Origin: Sepiola atlantica
Lineage: Eukaryota > Mollusca > Cephalopoda > Sepiida > Sepiolidae
NCBI GenBank assembly: GCA_963556195.1
Contig: OY744516.1
Location: 38,174,278-38,238,277, forward strand
Reading direction: 5' to 3'
Length of the DNA stretch: 64,000 nucleotides
Under the pieces are notes generated by a model. The model ran no database searches. It worked only from the letters and a program-made list of their open reading frames with translations, and had not been told where the DNA came from. Both the position numbers and the translations under genes were made by a program. This document shows positions 22,962 through 35,069 of the stretch, in pieces; position 1 is the first letter of the stretch, and every line of letters starts with the position of its first letter.

Positions 22962-24321
22962 CTTTAATGTTCTACTTGATTAAGGGCTTATTAAATAAAA
23001 AAAAAAACTGTAAAAGAATCTATTATAATATGTTTAATGTAGTGTAATTATGTTTAATGTTTAATTATGTGTAACATGGTTAGGGTATAGTAGATATCTG
23101 ATTGAGGCTATGCTTATTCATTTTAATGATACAATGAAAAGTACTTAAATATTATGTAAATAAGTTGCAGTCTATACCAAATATTGTGTTATTGTTTTTA
23201 TATTCCCATATTAACTTAAAATATAGTCTCACTATTTCGGCTTCTTTTTAATTTTCCGCCGAAAATGTGTTTATGTAAAACTACTTATTTTATATTAGCA
23301 ATCGATTTTTGTCTTATAATTTGTTAGTTTGTTCCTCAAGAAATTATAGAGAATTTCTCGATCTTTTATGTTGTTTTAATTTATGTTGATCACTTTTCCA
23401 TTCTGTTTTTCCTCTCATCTTCTGTATTCTTTCAAATTAAGATTTCCCATCCGTTGTCGATTAAACCATATTTTATATTTTATTTCTATCTATCGCTCCT
23501 CTCTTTCGCTCTCTCTCTCTCTTTCTCTCTCTCAATGAAGTCTATTTCTCAAATGTTTGTAAGTAATAGCATGCTTGCTATAAAAACAATGTTTGATTAC
23601 GGTATGTCAGTTTTTGTTGTGAAACGTTGGTGCATGTTATTAAGAAGTAAAAAATATATATCGATTAAGTTCTCTTAATACGCTTAGTATTTAAAAAAAT
23701 AATGACCCAAATAGCAAACGAAGCAGCAGGTATAATAAAACTGCTGATAATTCGTACAAATATCCAAGCTTAATCGTTGAGTTTTGAGAAAGCCAGGCAG
23801 ACAATCTAAACATCCCGTTTTCTAATGCGGGACTCGGATTCATTTTTTCTCATGGAAATCTATTAATACATCTTTTATTTAACAAATCAAAAAATGCAAT
23901 AGCCAGTACTGTTTCTTTATAAACAAATAAGCTAACAGACTGAATTTAGTAATGTTCCATTAAAAAAACTTCACGTGTGCGATAGAACTTGCAATCTCTT
24001 AATGTGATAATAAATTGTTTTAAACAGTAAAAAGTATCCGACCGTTTTCGAATTAATTACTGTTTATTTTGTCTTTATGGAAGCTAATTAAGGAAAAACT
24101 AAGTTGTTTAGGAGTAATACTAAAACCCGTTCCGTTCTAAATAATTTACGAAACGAAAATAGAATTTAACGAATTAAGAAAAATACGATTCGATTGGAGA
24201 GGGGGAAAGGGTGGCTGGTATTTGTTGTAAATATTAGACGATTGTTTAGTATCACTTTTATCTTTTGTTGAAATCTACGTAATTTACGGAAATAAGGAAC
24301 CCGGACGACGCTGTGTAGCAC

Positions 24322-24324
<3 letters not shown>
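22960..24324. other. unassigned AT-rich intergenic DNA
   Basis: No recognisable gene. AAAAAGTATCCGACCGTTTTCG-like sequence at about 24028-24048 resembles the mariner terminus at 25.4 kb and may be a terminal relic. A CT-rich run lies at about 23507-23535. Confidence 0.4.

Positions 24325-24413
<89 letters not shown>
24325..24413. repeat. (TA)n microsatellite
   Basis: Pure TA tract of about 88 bp. Confidence 0.97.
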
Positions 24414-24415
<2 letters not shown>

Positions 24416-25077
24416 AATTTTTCTATTAAGTTCGATTCAAGAAAGAATAAAGAATTTGCCGTTAGCTGAATTGAATCGTTCGATTTTGCATGATAATAAT
24501 CAAAGATGAGATCATCTGCGTCGGTTGCCTAGCAAAAAGCTACAATAATTTCAAAATAAGAAAGAGGTAAGAGAAAAGAAAAAACGCAGCAAGGTCACAA
24601 CCACCACCGCCGTAACCAACGTCAACAACAACATCATCTACAACAACAACGACAAGATCATCCGCTCGCCACAAATAATTCAGTTATTACTGCATTTAAA
24701 GATAAATAATTCAAATATAATTATGCTATAAATCGAAATTCTTGATTTCTCTTCATTTTCCATCGATCGTTAATTTTGTTATCAGATTTTCGGTGAACTA
24801 AATAACGTTAGATCGGATAAAGACACACTGAATCAGATATGTGTGTTACCGACAGTGTCATGCTCCCTCGTACAGGAATAGATACTAGAATGTAACGAAT
24901 TTGTTTTTAACTTTTTTCAGTATGGAGGTGGAATATGCTTACCTCTTTCTCGCTTGAGCGAACGGCGCAGTGGATAAAAGCTCTGCGTAAAGAATCAGGT
25001 TTCTACCTCAACCACTCTGAAGAGCTGTGATGAAACTGAACGTTCGTGAATTGCTATATACAATACTAGTTAGTCGT

Positions 25078-25078
<1 letters not shown>

Positions 25079-25137
<59 letters not shown>

Positions 25138-25138
25138 A
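25079..25138. repeat. (TA)n(TG)n microsatellite
   Basis: TA run then TG run, the same order as at 7462-7522. Confidence 0.96.
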
Positions 25139-25373
25139 TAATAATCCAGGTTTACATCCACATCCATTGTCTATTCTGTTCGTGGGCAAACCGATTTATT
25201 TATCCAAACCTTGTCAGCTTGATTTTGCATTTAATTCTTAATTACACCTAATTCACAATTTACACTAGCTGAGGTACACGTTTTCAAAAATAGGGGCCCA
25301 TATAATGTAACACAACAATGTATGTCTGAATAAAAACATGCTGCCTACATACACACATAATATATATATATAG

Positions 25374-25585
25374 GAGGCATGTCTAAAAAGTATCCGCCCG
25401 TTATTTTTCCGTGCGAAATAAAGACGATAGGACGGCGCCACTCTACACAGTGAAGGAAGACACCTTCATGCGCATGTGTAAATTTTATCACCGCCTTCGT
25501 ACGCGTTAGTCGCTGCCTGACAGTCCCTGAGTGAGGTGCTACACAACGTGTTCGTCGGATTAAACGCGGAAGACTCTGTGTAGCT
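25374..25585 (+). mobile_element. 5' end of a mariner-like element, truncated
   Basis: Just after a TA run the sequence GGCATGTCTAAAAAGTATCC looks like a mariner TIR, followed by about 190 bp of GC-balanced DNA unlike its surroundings. No matching inverted end and no transposase coding were seen. The family call is by resemblance. Confidence 0.4.
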
Positions 25586-25716
25586 TAATTGCCATAAATA
25601 TATTTTCATAACTTACTACCTAGCTCTACTCACGTATTGAGCATTGTTGAAGTAAATTTTGAAAATCGATACATAAAATATCATATCTTCTCATAACATT
25701 TTATGTAGCTACATGA

Positions 25717-25720
<4 letters not shown>

Positions 25721-25781
<61 letters not shown>
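25721..25781. repeat. (TA)n microsatellite
   Basis: Pure TA tract of about 60 bp. Confidence 0.97.
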
Positions 25782-25782
<1 letters not shown>

Positions 25783-27270
25783 TAGAAGAATACTCGTTCC
25801 AGAACGAGTAAATTTAGTTCCCCGAACAAGGCTGTCGGCATTTTATCTTTTTTCCGGATACAACTGACGAGATCAACACTTGCAAATAAAACGACAATGA
25901 AGGGAAGAGTAGAAATAATAACTAGAATTAAGCAAAGAAAGAGAGTTTATTTATATAAAAAACAACAACGGGGAGCACATTTTAACTTGCATATAATTCC
26001 TTTTAGGGACCGAGAGTTTGAATTACCTACTAGACACCAGGAGAATTTGAATTACCTACTAGACACCATGCTCGAATGTATTCGGTCTCTCTGTACAAAG
26101 TTTTGTCAGGACAACCTGACATGAGCATACTTCAACCTACAAGTAAACGCTGACCAAATATAAAAAATAACATAGTATTCAAAGCCCAAATAAGATCCCC
26201 TCGACACGGTTATACACTGGCTCCTACGTGGAATGGTGCACTTTCTCCGAGTAATGTTATCTCAAGTAACAGCACTTAGATGGATACTCCACTAGACTAG
26301 ATGATTTCTTGTCCTGGAAGCTGCTAAGACCCTGTGACCACAAGAAGGATATACTATAACATTGTTAACTGGTCAATTGTTGAGAGGAACATTAATGTCC
26401 TCGACTTATTTACTTACTCAACGTTTTATAGGTAAATGAGAACTTTAATGAAATATTCGAACGCTTATGTCTCTCATATCAAGATCAGGTGTAAGCCCCA
26501 GGAAAGGACCCGTTGATTTATGAGAACTTCGACTGAAATAAATTGAAGCAAAATAAAAACAAGAATTTTAAAATATGCGTCTAGTGCCAAATACAAAAAA
26601 AAAAAAAAATAGGAGAACAAAAAAAAAAAAAGAAATGTATTCAAGACAGTTCCTAACAAAAATATCTCTTTAACGAACGAATAATAGAATTTAATTAAAG
26701 AAACCTATGTACCTCGATATGTTAAAAAGAAAACAATCTATTAATAATGGAGATTATGTATCTGTCTGTCTGCCTGAAGTCGAAACTCCATCAGAGTAAT
26801 ATTACTATTTCCTTAGTCTGCCAGTTTCTATATATACTACTACAAATACCGCCGTAAACACTATGCGCATTTCTCAATTTACATAATTAATTGCTTTTAA
26901 ACTTCTAATAAATTAGTATTCGCAAATATACACTCATGATTGTTTTCTTCAAATTTCCACATGTATTTACGCTATTTTGCTCGCTAATAATCTTACTTAT
27001 AACTTATAATTATTTCTTTTATCTTTTATATATATATATCTGAAATGTTAATCTACCTACTGCGAAACTGATTGAACAGCCAGCGTTACTCTATTGAATC
27101 GGTTACCTCCCTCTGATTATTTAGTATGGACGCAAGACGGGCGCGTTATTTCAAATGTAGACAAAACGCTGGGAATTACCGTGTTACTTTTGCTCTGATT
27201 CTTTTTATTAAAACGTTCTGAGTTTATTTATTTTATTAATCTTATTAGCCATTATGTTTTAAAACACAAC
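25782..27270. other. unassigned intergenic DNA
   Basis: Holds a 75-codon ORF (25897-26124) with an internal 22-bp direct duplication (GAATTTGAATTACCTACTAG type, 26016-26061) and no domain. Poly(A) runs lie at 26590-26633 and a TCTGTCTGTCTGCCTG run near 26760. Nothing identifiable as a gene. Confidence 0.4.
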
Positions 27271-27277
27271 TTTCTTG

Positions 27278-28312
27278 AATCAAATTGTTTAATTAAAATA
27301 ATAATTGATTTAAAAATTACTATAAAAACACACACACACATTATAATGAATTTAGTTTAGGTAAACTTTTTTTTCCGAGAGCATTTTAAAAAATATTCGT
27401 GCTTACTGTATTTGATTTTTTAATACTTTTATTTGAGGTACACCTTCTTTTCTGATTTGAAAAACTTCCAATATTATCATTTTTTCACGACCTTAAGTGT
27501 TTATGATTTCGATTTCACCTTATACGCTGTAAAGCTTTTATTTACAAACTGTTTTTATTATTCCGTGTTTTATTTATTAAAATAAAAGATGTGATTTTTT
27601 TTCTTTTCTGTCAACAAAAAAAATTAACACATTGTACTGGAAAACTATATAACTGATTTTAGAATCAAATTGTTTAATTAAAAAAAGGTCATCTTACAAA
27701 AACACACACACACATTCTAATGAATTTAATTTAGGTAAACTTTATTTCCAATAGTATTTAAATAACTAATCGTGTTCACTGTATTTGGTTTTTGGTGCTT
27801 TTTTTTCCTGTAGAACCGCGCTAAGTTTGACCCCGTCGTTAGGGTTAGTGTCAAAGTGGGGGTTAGGGTTAGGGTTTAGAGTTAGGGTTAGGGTTAGGGT
27901 CATGGTCAAAGTTAGCGCAGGTACCGATTTTTTTATTGTTTTATTTTAGGTACACCTTTTCTCCCGATTTGAAAAATACTGTTCACTGTATTTAGATTTT
28001 TAAATTGTTGATTTTAACAAATTAATTGAATCAAATTGTTTAATTAAAATAATAATTGATTTAAAAATTACTATTTAAAAACACACACCCATTCTAATGA
28101 ATTTAATTTAGATAAACTTTTCCTCGAGAGCATTTACATAACTAATCGTGTTCGCTGTATTTGATTTTTTTTACTGTTTACACCTTTTCTCCAATTTGAA
28201 AAACTTCCAATATTAGCATTTTTTAACGACCTTAAGTGAGTTTAGGATTTCGGCTTTACCTTTTACGCCGTAAAGCTTTCATTTACAAACTGTTTTTATT
28301 ATTAATGTCTAA
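27278..28312 (+). repeat. three tandem diverged units (~285-370 bp) interrupted by telomeric repeats
   Basis: Units start near 27278, 27662 and 28024. Each begins AATCAAATTGTTTAATTAAA, followed by (CA)n, AATGAATTTA(G/A)TTTAG, GTAAACTTT, an ACTGTATTTG block, a GTACACCTT block and GATTTGAAAAAC. Units 1 and 3 also share CGACCTTAAGTG, the ACGC(T/C)GTAAAGCTTT block and TTTACAAACTGTTTTTATTATT, which unit 2 lacks. Unit 2 carries an insertion at about 27811-27928. Divergence of roughly 10-15% indicates an old local duplication. Confidence 0.8.
27811..27928 (+). repeat. palindrome-flanked interstitial TTAGGG block
   Basis: About seven TTAGGG/GGGTTA units (27838-27900, with some variants) lie between GCGCTAAGTTTGACC (27818-27832) and its near-perfect inverted copy GGTCAAAGTTAGCGC (27904-27918, one mismatch). 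The whole block interrupts repeat unit 2, so it entered as an insertion. TTAGGG is the molluscan and vertebrate telomere repeat (established). This could be a telomere-repeat-bearing foldback element or a break-repair insertion. Confidence 0.75.
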
Positions 28313-28378
28313 CCACCCAAGAAATATGACTGGGCCTTCATCGGTTTACGGGTGAGCGTTCATTTCTGACGCGGCAGC

Positions 28379-28419
28379 CTAGCAAAAATATGCTCCCTCT
28401 GGTCGCATATTTTTGCTAG
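28379..28419. other. perfect 15-bp hairpin
   Basis: CTAGCAAAAATATGC (28379-28393), an 11-nt loop, then its exact reverse complement (28405-28419). It sits in a GC-richer patch. It could be a small foldback insertion, a precursor-like RNA hairpin or a terminal structure of an element; no tail of Us or cleavage context settles this. Confidence 0.6.
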
Positions 28420-30070
28420 TAATTATAATGGAGAGTACTTACAATAGTCAATGGACACAGCTTAGTTTCAGGCAAGTTTAAAGGCTTTATATATCCTGTT
28501 AAAAAGTTAATGCCCATTTTCTGACTAATTCATCAAGGCCTCGTCATCAATTGTCGGGAAAAGGAAGACATTTGACTGGTCGCACGCCGTATACACTGGG
28601 GGAAGAAATTCCATTAATTGGACACTATATACACAGAAGAAGAAAATTGGTGTCAGCCTTTTGTTAGTACTAGCTTGTCACACGCTGGATAAATGGGGCG
28701 GGGATTCATTGGTCGCACGTTGGATACACAGAAGAAAATTGATGTCGATCCTACTCGCCTGTTGGGAGTACTTTTTAAATAATGAGTGAAGGGCTTTTCA
28801 GTAGAAATCAATGAGACTGAGATAGCACTAACCTAATAGTTGGCCCCAGGCTTAATTCTTAAACAGTTATAGATAGATGTAAACACAATTCTAGTCCAAA
28901 ATATTTCTATCTATACTGGAACGTATCATAAAGATTAAGTCCAGAATACGAATTCTTCGGACTTGTTTTGGGTACCAAAATATTATCTTCCACGTTTTGA
29001 TAAGGAGAGAAAAAGGTGTCCTTCAGAACACGTGCTTAAATAGACTAGTCCGAATTAAGTATGGATATGTCAGACGAATTGTTATATAGGTCTGACTTTG
29101 AAAATCCGGCAAGATACTTTTATATGTTAGATATTCAACATACAAATTGTTAGTTTTCAGGTCATTAGTAAAGACATTTTATAGATAATCATTGAGCTGA
29201 GGTTCCCACAGAAATTTCTTTTAATTTACTGAATATTTGATATACATTCAGACTTTGATTAGAATTAAATGAATTTAAAGGCCATTTGCTCGAAACCTTA
29301 ACCTGTCGATGTACGCCAAAATATTCTTTATGCGGTTCGAAATATTTTCCGTTAGGAAGCCATCTTTGGTTTCAGCAACAAATGTCAATTGGAAATGGAC
29401 GCCATTTCTTCTCTCATCAGAAAATTTCATTGCTAAGAATAAATATCCGATCAGTTAAGTCTGTAATTCTTTCCCATTAATTATTTTGAACGACAAGTTT
29501 AAAAACAAAATGTTTTGTAGGAATTTAAATCCACAACAATTAAACAACATTTTTAAAATTATTGTTCCAGTTGTACTAGGTCAAATCATTTTCCACTCGA
29601 AAAAGAAAACAACCCAAAAGCAAGAAATACAAATAACCGAAGTTGTTCTTGCTAATGTTTTCTTATTAATTTTGTATATACATATTTAAAAAAAAAATCG
29701 ACCGTCCAGCTTCCTGTGAAAATTCTTCCCATCAATTATTTTGGTAGACAACTTAAATTTTTTTTTAGGGATTTAAATCCATATCAATTCACAGCATTTT
29801 CTACTCTAAAAAAAAGAAGAAAACAATAAATAACTATAACCGAGTTTGTTTTGTTCTCACGGCCGAACGGTTAATTTACTATGTTTTTTAATTATTTCTT
29901 CTTTGAATATACAAGTTTCCACAAAACTAAACATTTCTTCTAATTATTTAATTCCTAGGAAAATATTAACAAAAACAATATCTTCGTAAGAATTTTAAAC
30001 AATGAAATTTAAACATTAACTTCCAGTCACATCATTTCCCGCTGGACAAAATAAAATTGTTTCTATATTA
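28420..30070. other. unassigned DNA with a short internal duplication
   Basis: GGTCGCACG..GGATACACAGAAGAAAATTG-type sequence occurs twice (about 28578-28655 and 28711-28748). Two short ORFs (29286-29480, 29486-29689) have no recognisable domain. A weak duplication links 29700-29830 with 29486-29600 (related GGAATTTAAATCCA pieces). Confidence 0.4.
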
Positions 30071-30084
30071 AAACGAATGGCAGA

Positions 30085-30235
30085 ATTTCAAAATACCACG
30101 TATGCTTGGCTCGCCACACATAGAGGCGAAACTTGTGAGTTCGAGACTCAACACGTTAATATTCACTTTTTCATCTGATTTTGTCCAAATTTGAACTCAT
30201 CCATTTGAAATTACAGTATTTAGCTATAGAAACAT
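30085..30235 (+). mobile_element. tRNA-derived SINE-like repeat, copy 2
   Basis: GGCTCGCCACACATAGAGG, then the B-box-like GTGAGTTCGAGACTC, a T-rich stretch and CATCTGATTTTGTCCAAATTTGAA. The same order is seen on the minus strand at 6.3-6.6 kb. Borders are uncertain. Confidence 0.45.
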
Positions 30236-30523
30236 CGTCGTCCGCAAACATTATTTCAAGAAAGGCAGACCCGTTTTTTCTTTTATTCTGTAAGCCCTTC
30301 CCTCTAAATACCGTTTAAATTAGTACGACAGACTTTTTGTAGTATTACTTTATGTTGTCTCTCCTCCCTGGGAACGCCAGTTAACACTGCATTTCTTGAA
30401 TACAGTTGCTTCTCATGTGCAATGAATTTGCTTTTATGAGTAATTAAAACAGTTAAGAAACGACAATTTGGGAGATTGTTTTCTTGTTTAGCATCGAACA
30501 TTTTCTGAAAATATATCTATTTA

Positions 30524-30733
30524 TATAATTTCGATTATTCGGACTACTGTTCCCATCTTGAGTGTTATCATCACAATGTTCCGACCGCTGTAACCCTCGG
30601 CTTTCTTCAGGTGTATCTGTTCGAACTCGGGAATATTTCTGTCACCTGAAGAAGGCCAGAAGTTACAGCGGCTGAAACGTTGTGATGATAACACTTAAGA
30701 TGAGAAAAGTAGTCCGAATAATCGAAATTATAC
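30524..30733. mobile_element. foldback element, ~85-95-bp arms
   Basis: The left arm (TATAATTTCGATTATTCGGA, GAGTGTTATCATCACAATGT, GACCGCTGTAAC, TTCTTCAGGTG) is repeated in inverted form on the right (CACCTGAAGAAGG, GTTACAGCGGC, CGTTGTGATGATAACACTT, AGTAGTCCGAATAATCGAAA). The loop is about 35 nt. There is no coding. The family recurs at 50.9-51.3 kb, so it is a mobile foldback/MITE family and not a one-off palindrome. Confidence 0.85.
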
Positions 30734-30739
30734 AAATTA

Positions 30740-32585
30740 TCAATCCTCATCTAAAAAATTCATGTCTGGTCTTATTTTCAATTTGTAAAATAAAAAGTTT
30801 AGTTTCGACTTTTTAAAAGTAAATAACAATTGTTAATGTCCTATCTATCATGAGCCGAATGTTAGATAGTTCTCTGTATTGCAACCCGCCATTACACATA
30901 CGTTAGCAGGGAAAAATCGAAATTTACACAATACTCACATATTCTAAATCAGTTATGTATACTCTCTATCTATATAATAAAGTTAAGTCGATGTTCTCAT
31001 ATTTCATTGGCTATTATAACTCTATTAACACGGGCACTATATAGAGTTCGACTATGTCCACGCTTTAGGCCGATTATTGATTTGTGTTCTCGGAAAATAT
31101 GCGTCCGATTTTTGTTCACTTTCAGTAATTTCTACATTTTTACCGACTCGACTGTTTCGCGTAAAATAGTCATACATACAGGAAGTCGGAGCAATTTTCA
31201 CTCCCGAGCTGACATCTACTGTCACTGCCAATACTTACACCGGGAAGTATTCTTCAAAACATATTTTTGCAGCATAACTTCGTCATTATTTCATATTTTC
31301 TGTCTTGCAATAACATTTTTACCGCTATATTTTTACAACTTAAATACAGGTCGCACCCTTCTGCTTTGGGGGCGTTTTAATTTGTTTTTAACATAGTTCA
31401 CCCCAGACAAGGCAGGCCGACACTGTAGACGCAAGGGGCTACTGAGAAGAAAGAAAAGGGAGAAGGTTGGGGTGGGGGTCAACTTAAATTGGGATCTGAA
31501 TGACATGTTTGTTTTGATCATAGAGTGGGTTGGCCAAGGTGGGTCCTTGTTTGGTGCCAATAAGCTCACACAACCAGTCCATTAGTCACGACCTGGTCCA
31601 TGGGGGTTGTGGCCTCGGGAAAGCCCACCGGAGATAATTGCAGGGTTCCTTTCCATGCGCGACATGGCACATACAACTACCCACGGTATTATGCAACTGC
31701 CTCAACCTGTCGGAACAAGAGAGACCCAGACTGGTCATGTAAGACTTAGTGACGAAAATACTTTCCCCAAGTTTCCCAAATAGAGAGAAAGAGAACGGCG
31801 TTCATTGTCCTAGTAAGGAAACAAGGCTAGGCACTGAGTGTTTAGAGGCGTCCCAAGGCTGGTACCTCTGCTAATAGACAAAGAAGGAATGCAACCTATC
31901 TACTCAATTCCAGAGAATTTCTTTGCATTCCAGAATTGACCGAAGAACAAAATAAACCGATTTTTTTCTAATCAGTCGCATTCATGATTCTATCCTTGCC
32001 ATGTTTTTTTTTACGTCTGATGCAGTTTTCAAAATTTCCTTCCTATGTTTCTGCTCATAGGATTTCTGTAACAACATAACCATTTTTCCTGTGCTCCGCC
32101 TCATACATTCGGTTACTTACGTATGTGCTTAAATATCTTAATTTTCGTTTGTTTACAACATTTCACTGTCATATACACATTCCTATTCTCGAATAACCGG
32201 ATGCAATTTACGAAAGAAACAAAAAAAAAATTGTAATTCAAACATAGTGTATATGATTTATTCATATTAGTTTCTTTGTCCCTTTTTTACATTCTCTTTC
32301 TTATCTTTCACAACAAACACCACCTTTGGCTTTCAGTAATAAGACTTTCAGTTCATTCTTTTTTTTTTAACTATACACGCTGTTAACTGCGGTCTGATGC
32401 GCGGCCTTTCTTTCTTTTTTCATAAATTTACATATTTCTTTTCCCTTCTTGTTGTTGCTGTCGTTGTTGTCCTCACCCACACCGTACAGAATGTGTTTGG
32501 AAGTTTTTCCTTTAACAGTGTGTTAACACGGTAAATTTGTCATAGTTTCTTAGTGGTGGGGCCATACTCATGACTATTTAAAACA
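30740..32585. other. unassigned; mixed GC-richer repeats
   Basis: 31000-31400 carries a 129-codon ORF with no recognised domain. 31400-31900 is clearly more GC-rich than its surroundings (GGTTGGGGTGGGGGTC, CATGGGGGTTGTGGCCTCGG) and is probably a repeat I cannot name. The rest is AT-rich with nothing identifiable. Confidence 0.35.
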
Positions 32586-32587
32586 GT

Positions 32588-34560
32588 ATTATTATTATTA
32601 TTATCACTAAGAGTTCTCACACAAGTCATCGTCAGTGATTGCTCACTGATGATAACTGGTGGTGTTCCCTAGAGTCTCAGTTACAATACAAACCTCCACA
32701 GATTTCCATTACTCTCCACCTCTTTTTGATAACCATTGCAAAATACTTTGCGGTATCACAACAGTCGCTTACCATTGATTTCCTGCTGGTAACAACCATT
32801 GGTCTCCTCTGTGGTTTGGGTGGTAATAAGCCTCCCAAGGTACCAGTACTCTCCGAAATTTTCCAGTGGAGGTCTGGTTAGTGCTGTCCCTCCTCAGTCT
32901 TCCTATCATCCTTTGACGTGTGATATCAGTCGAAACTGCTGTAATGCTATTTTTGGGTGGGGGCAATTTATGAGATTTCTTGTAGTTTCTGTTCTTTGGG
33001 TTCATATGGTGGTGTTCTTCCTATGGTTTTGTGACTGGTTACTGTTCGTATCTTATGCTGGTTAGTTTCCACATTGGAGAATTCTCTTTAAGATTGCAGC
33101 TGTTTTCATCATTGCCGTCCTTTGTATGGTCTCTATGATCTCTTTGATTCCAATTTCTTCTAGTCTTTTTGGAACCGTTCCTAGTGCTTCTATCATAATT
33201 GGTATTCTATTGACTTTCTTTATGCTCCACATCCCTTTCAATTCTCTGGCAAGTTCCGTCTCCTTGATCTTCACTCTGTTGTCTGCTGGAATAGCAAAAT
33301 CTACGATTTGGCAGGATATTTCCTTCTTGTTGTCTATTATGACAAAATCTACGATTTGGCAGGATTTTTCCTTCTTGTTGTCTATTATGACAAAATCTAC
33401 GATGTGGCAGGATTTTTCCTTCTTGTTGTCTATTATGACAAAATCTACGATTTGGCAGGATTTTTCCTTCTTGTTGTCTATTATGACAAAATCTACGATT
33501 TGGCAGGATTTTTCCTTCTTGTTGTCTATTATGACAAAATCTACGATTTGGCAGGATTTTTCCTTCTTGTTGACTATTATGACATCCGGTCTCCTTGCTT
33601 GTATGAGTTTATCTTTTTGCACCTCCATGCCCCAGAGTATTTTGTGATTTTCGTTTTCAGTACTATGTCTGTTTTATGTTTGTACAATTTGTCTGAGTGT
33701 TCGAAATACAGTCGTTTGCGTAGTTCCCCATGTTCTGCTTTCCCCAAAGAGTCGTGTCTGTTCTTATATTCTTTTTGAACTTGTCTACTGCATTAACTTA
33801 TGTGATTTACTGTTTCGTCTCCTTGTCCACACAATCTGCATTTATTGTTTTCCTGGGGTTTATCTATTTTAGCTTTAATGTAGTTTGTCCTATCCGCATT
33901 GTTCTCTGCAGTTGTCAGTAAAGATTCCGTTTCTCTGTTCAAGTGTCCTTTACTTAGCCATGCCCAGTTATTTTCGTTGGTTTCTTGTCTTGTCAGTCTT
34001 ATGAAGCGTCCATGTAGTTGTTTTTCTCCCATTTTTCTTTTCTTGTCTGTTTCATGTTTTTGTGCTTCTCGAGTGGTCTGTTGGGACGGTGTCTCTTGCT
34101 GCTATGATTAGCCTTTCCGTGTTCTGGGTTATGTATTTCTCCAGCTCTTATTTTGTGTCTTCCACAGTCTTCTATACTTACCAGTCCTCCTCCTCCTTCG
34201 TTTCTTTTCGAGTAGAGTCTGTCCGTATCGTCTTGTGGGCGTAGTGCGTTGTGCATGAGCATTAATTTTCTAGTCCTCTAGTCAAAATGTTTGAGTTCTT
34301 CTTTAGTGCAACCTATGAATGGTTTAGAGTATCTTATTAGTGATACTGCCAAGGTGTTTATTCCTTTTACTAGATTTCTGCTATATAATTTCGTTTCTAA
34401 GAGTTTTCTTGTTCTTCGCATATATTCTTTTCCAATTTTCTCTTTCATTACTGTAGATTTGATGCTCTCTGTATTTTTATATCAGTCAGATGTTGTTCTC
34501 CAGCTGCCAGTTTTAGGGTCCATGTTTTCATTGCTTTCTCAATAAAATTAATAATTCTGT
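32588..34560 (-). pseudogene. RLE-type non-LTR retrotransposon relic, copy 2 (3' half)
   Basis: Minus strand, in order: a post-RT linker (34560-34270), a segment with LRPQDDTDRLY and RNEGGGGLVSIEDC (34262-33999), then RHLNRETESLL-like sequence and a CCHC-type knuckle CRLCGQGDETVNH (34032-33793). This is followed by the restriction-like endonuclease core RRPDVIIVNKKEKSCQIVDF (33600-33541; Pro-Asp, 14 residues, Asp) and a tail with KGMWSIKKVNRIPIMIEALG (to 33062). That CCHC plus PD-(X)12-14-D pairing typifies the endonuclease region of R2/NeSL/HERO-like LINEs. The nuclease core is expanded by a 48-bp repeat. The 3' UTR seems to run to an (AAT)n tail near 32588. RT is absent and frames are broken, so it is dead. 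Confidence 0.7.
33295..33582 (-). repeat. six 48-bp tandem units within the LINE endonuclease core
   Basis: Units start at 33295, 33343, 33391, 33439, 33487 and 33535, nearly identical and exactly in frame (16 codons each). In the minus-strand frame each encodes a variant of VIIDNKKEKSCQIVDF, i.e. the loop and second catalytic Asp of the PD-(X)14-D motif. The 188-codon frame stays open across all six units. Confidence 0.92.
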
Positions 34561-34573
34561 CAGGTATCTTGTA

Positions 34574-34687
<114 letters not shown>

Positions 34688-34814
34688 AATAAACCAACCT
34701 TATTTATTTGTTGTCTGACTTTTAGTCTACCTTGCAGATTATCTGTTGTATGAAATACAATTAATTTAGCAACCTTCTATATTTGATACGATATTATTAT
34801 GTTGTTTTCTTCGT

Positions 34815-35065
34815 AGTATATTTATTCACCTCCTGTGAAGGAGGATGAAACATGATCAGGTGAGGTTTTGAAAACCAGCGCATTAGGTCAAGTGCACTCT
34901 GGCCTACAAAATATGTAATGTCGCCTCAGAGGATTAGTTATAAACAAAACCCTTCACAGAAAGAAAGTATAGCCTGGGAGAGTGTACCTCCTAGGAATGA
35001 ACAGACCATCCCTCAGTCCGACAGCAGCAAAGCCAATATCGAAGTGATTGTCGAGGACCCTAGCC
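34815..35065 (-). mobile_element. diverged copy of the U2-related SINE
   Basis: On the minus strand this shares with the 343-bp unit and the 37.5 kb copy TCCTAGGAGGTACACTCTCC, CCAGGCTATAC, CTGAGGCG, GCCAGAGTGCAC and GCGCTGGTTTTCAAAACCTC. It ends in CCTCCTTCACAGGAGG, a small hairpin in the position of CTCCTGGAGAGG in the 37.5 kb copy. The U2 head is not recognisable here, so it is 5'-truncated or strongly diverged. Confidence 0.65.
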
Positions 35066-35069
35066 CCGA

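Noticed and set aside
33295..33582. CRISPR array
   Set aside because: The 48-bp units are contiguous with no spacers, are coding in frame with a LINE, and the genome is eukaryotic.
33126..33778. 173- and 156-codon plus-strand ORFs
   Set aside because: Antisense shadows of the 48-bp repeat within the minus-strand LINE endonuclease frame.
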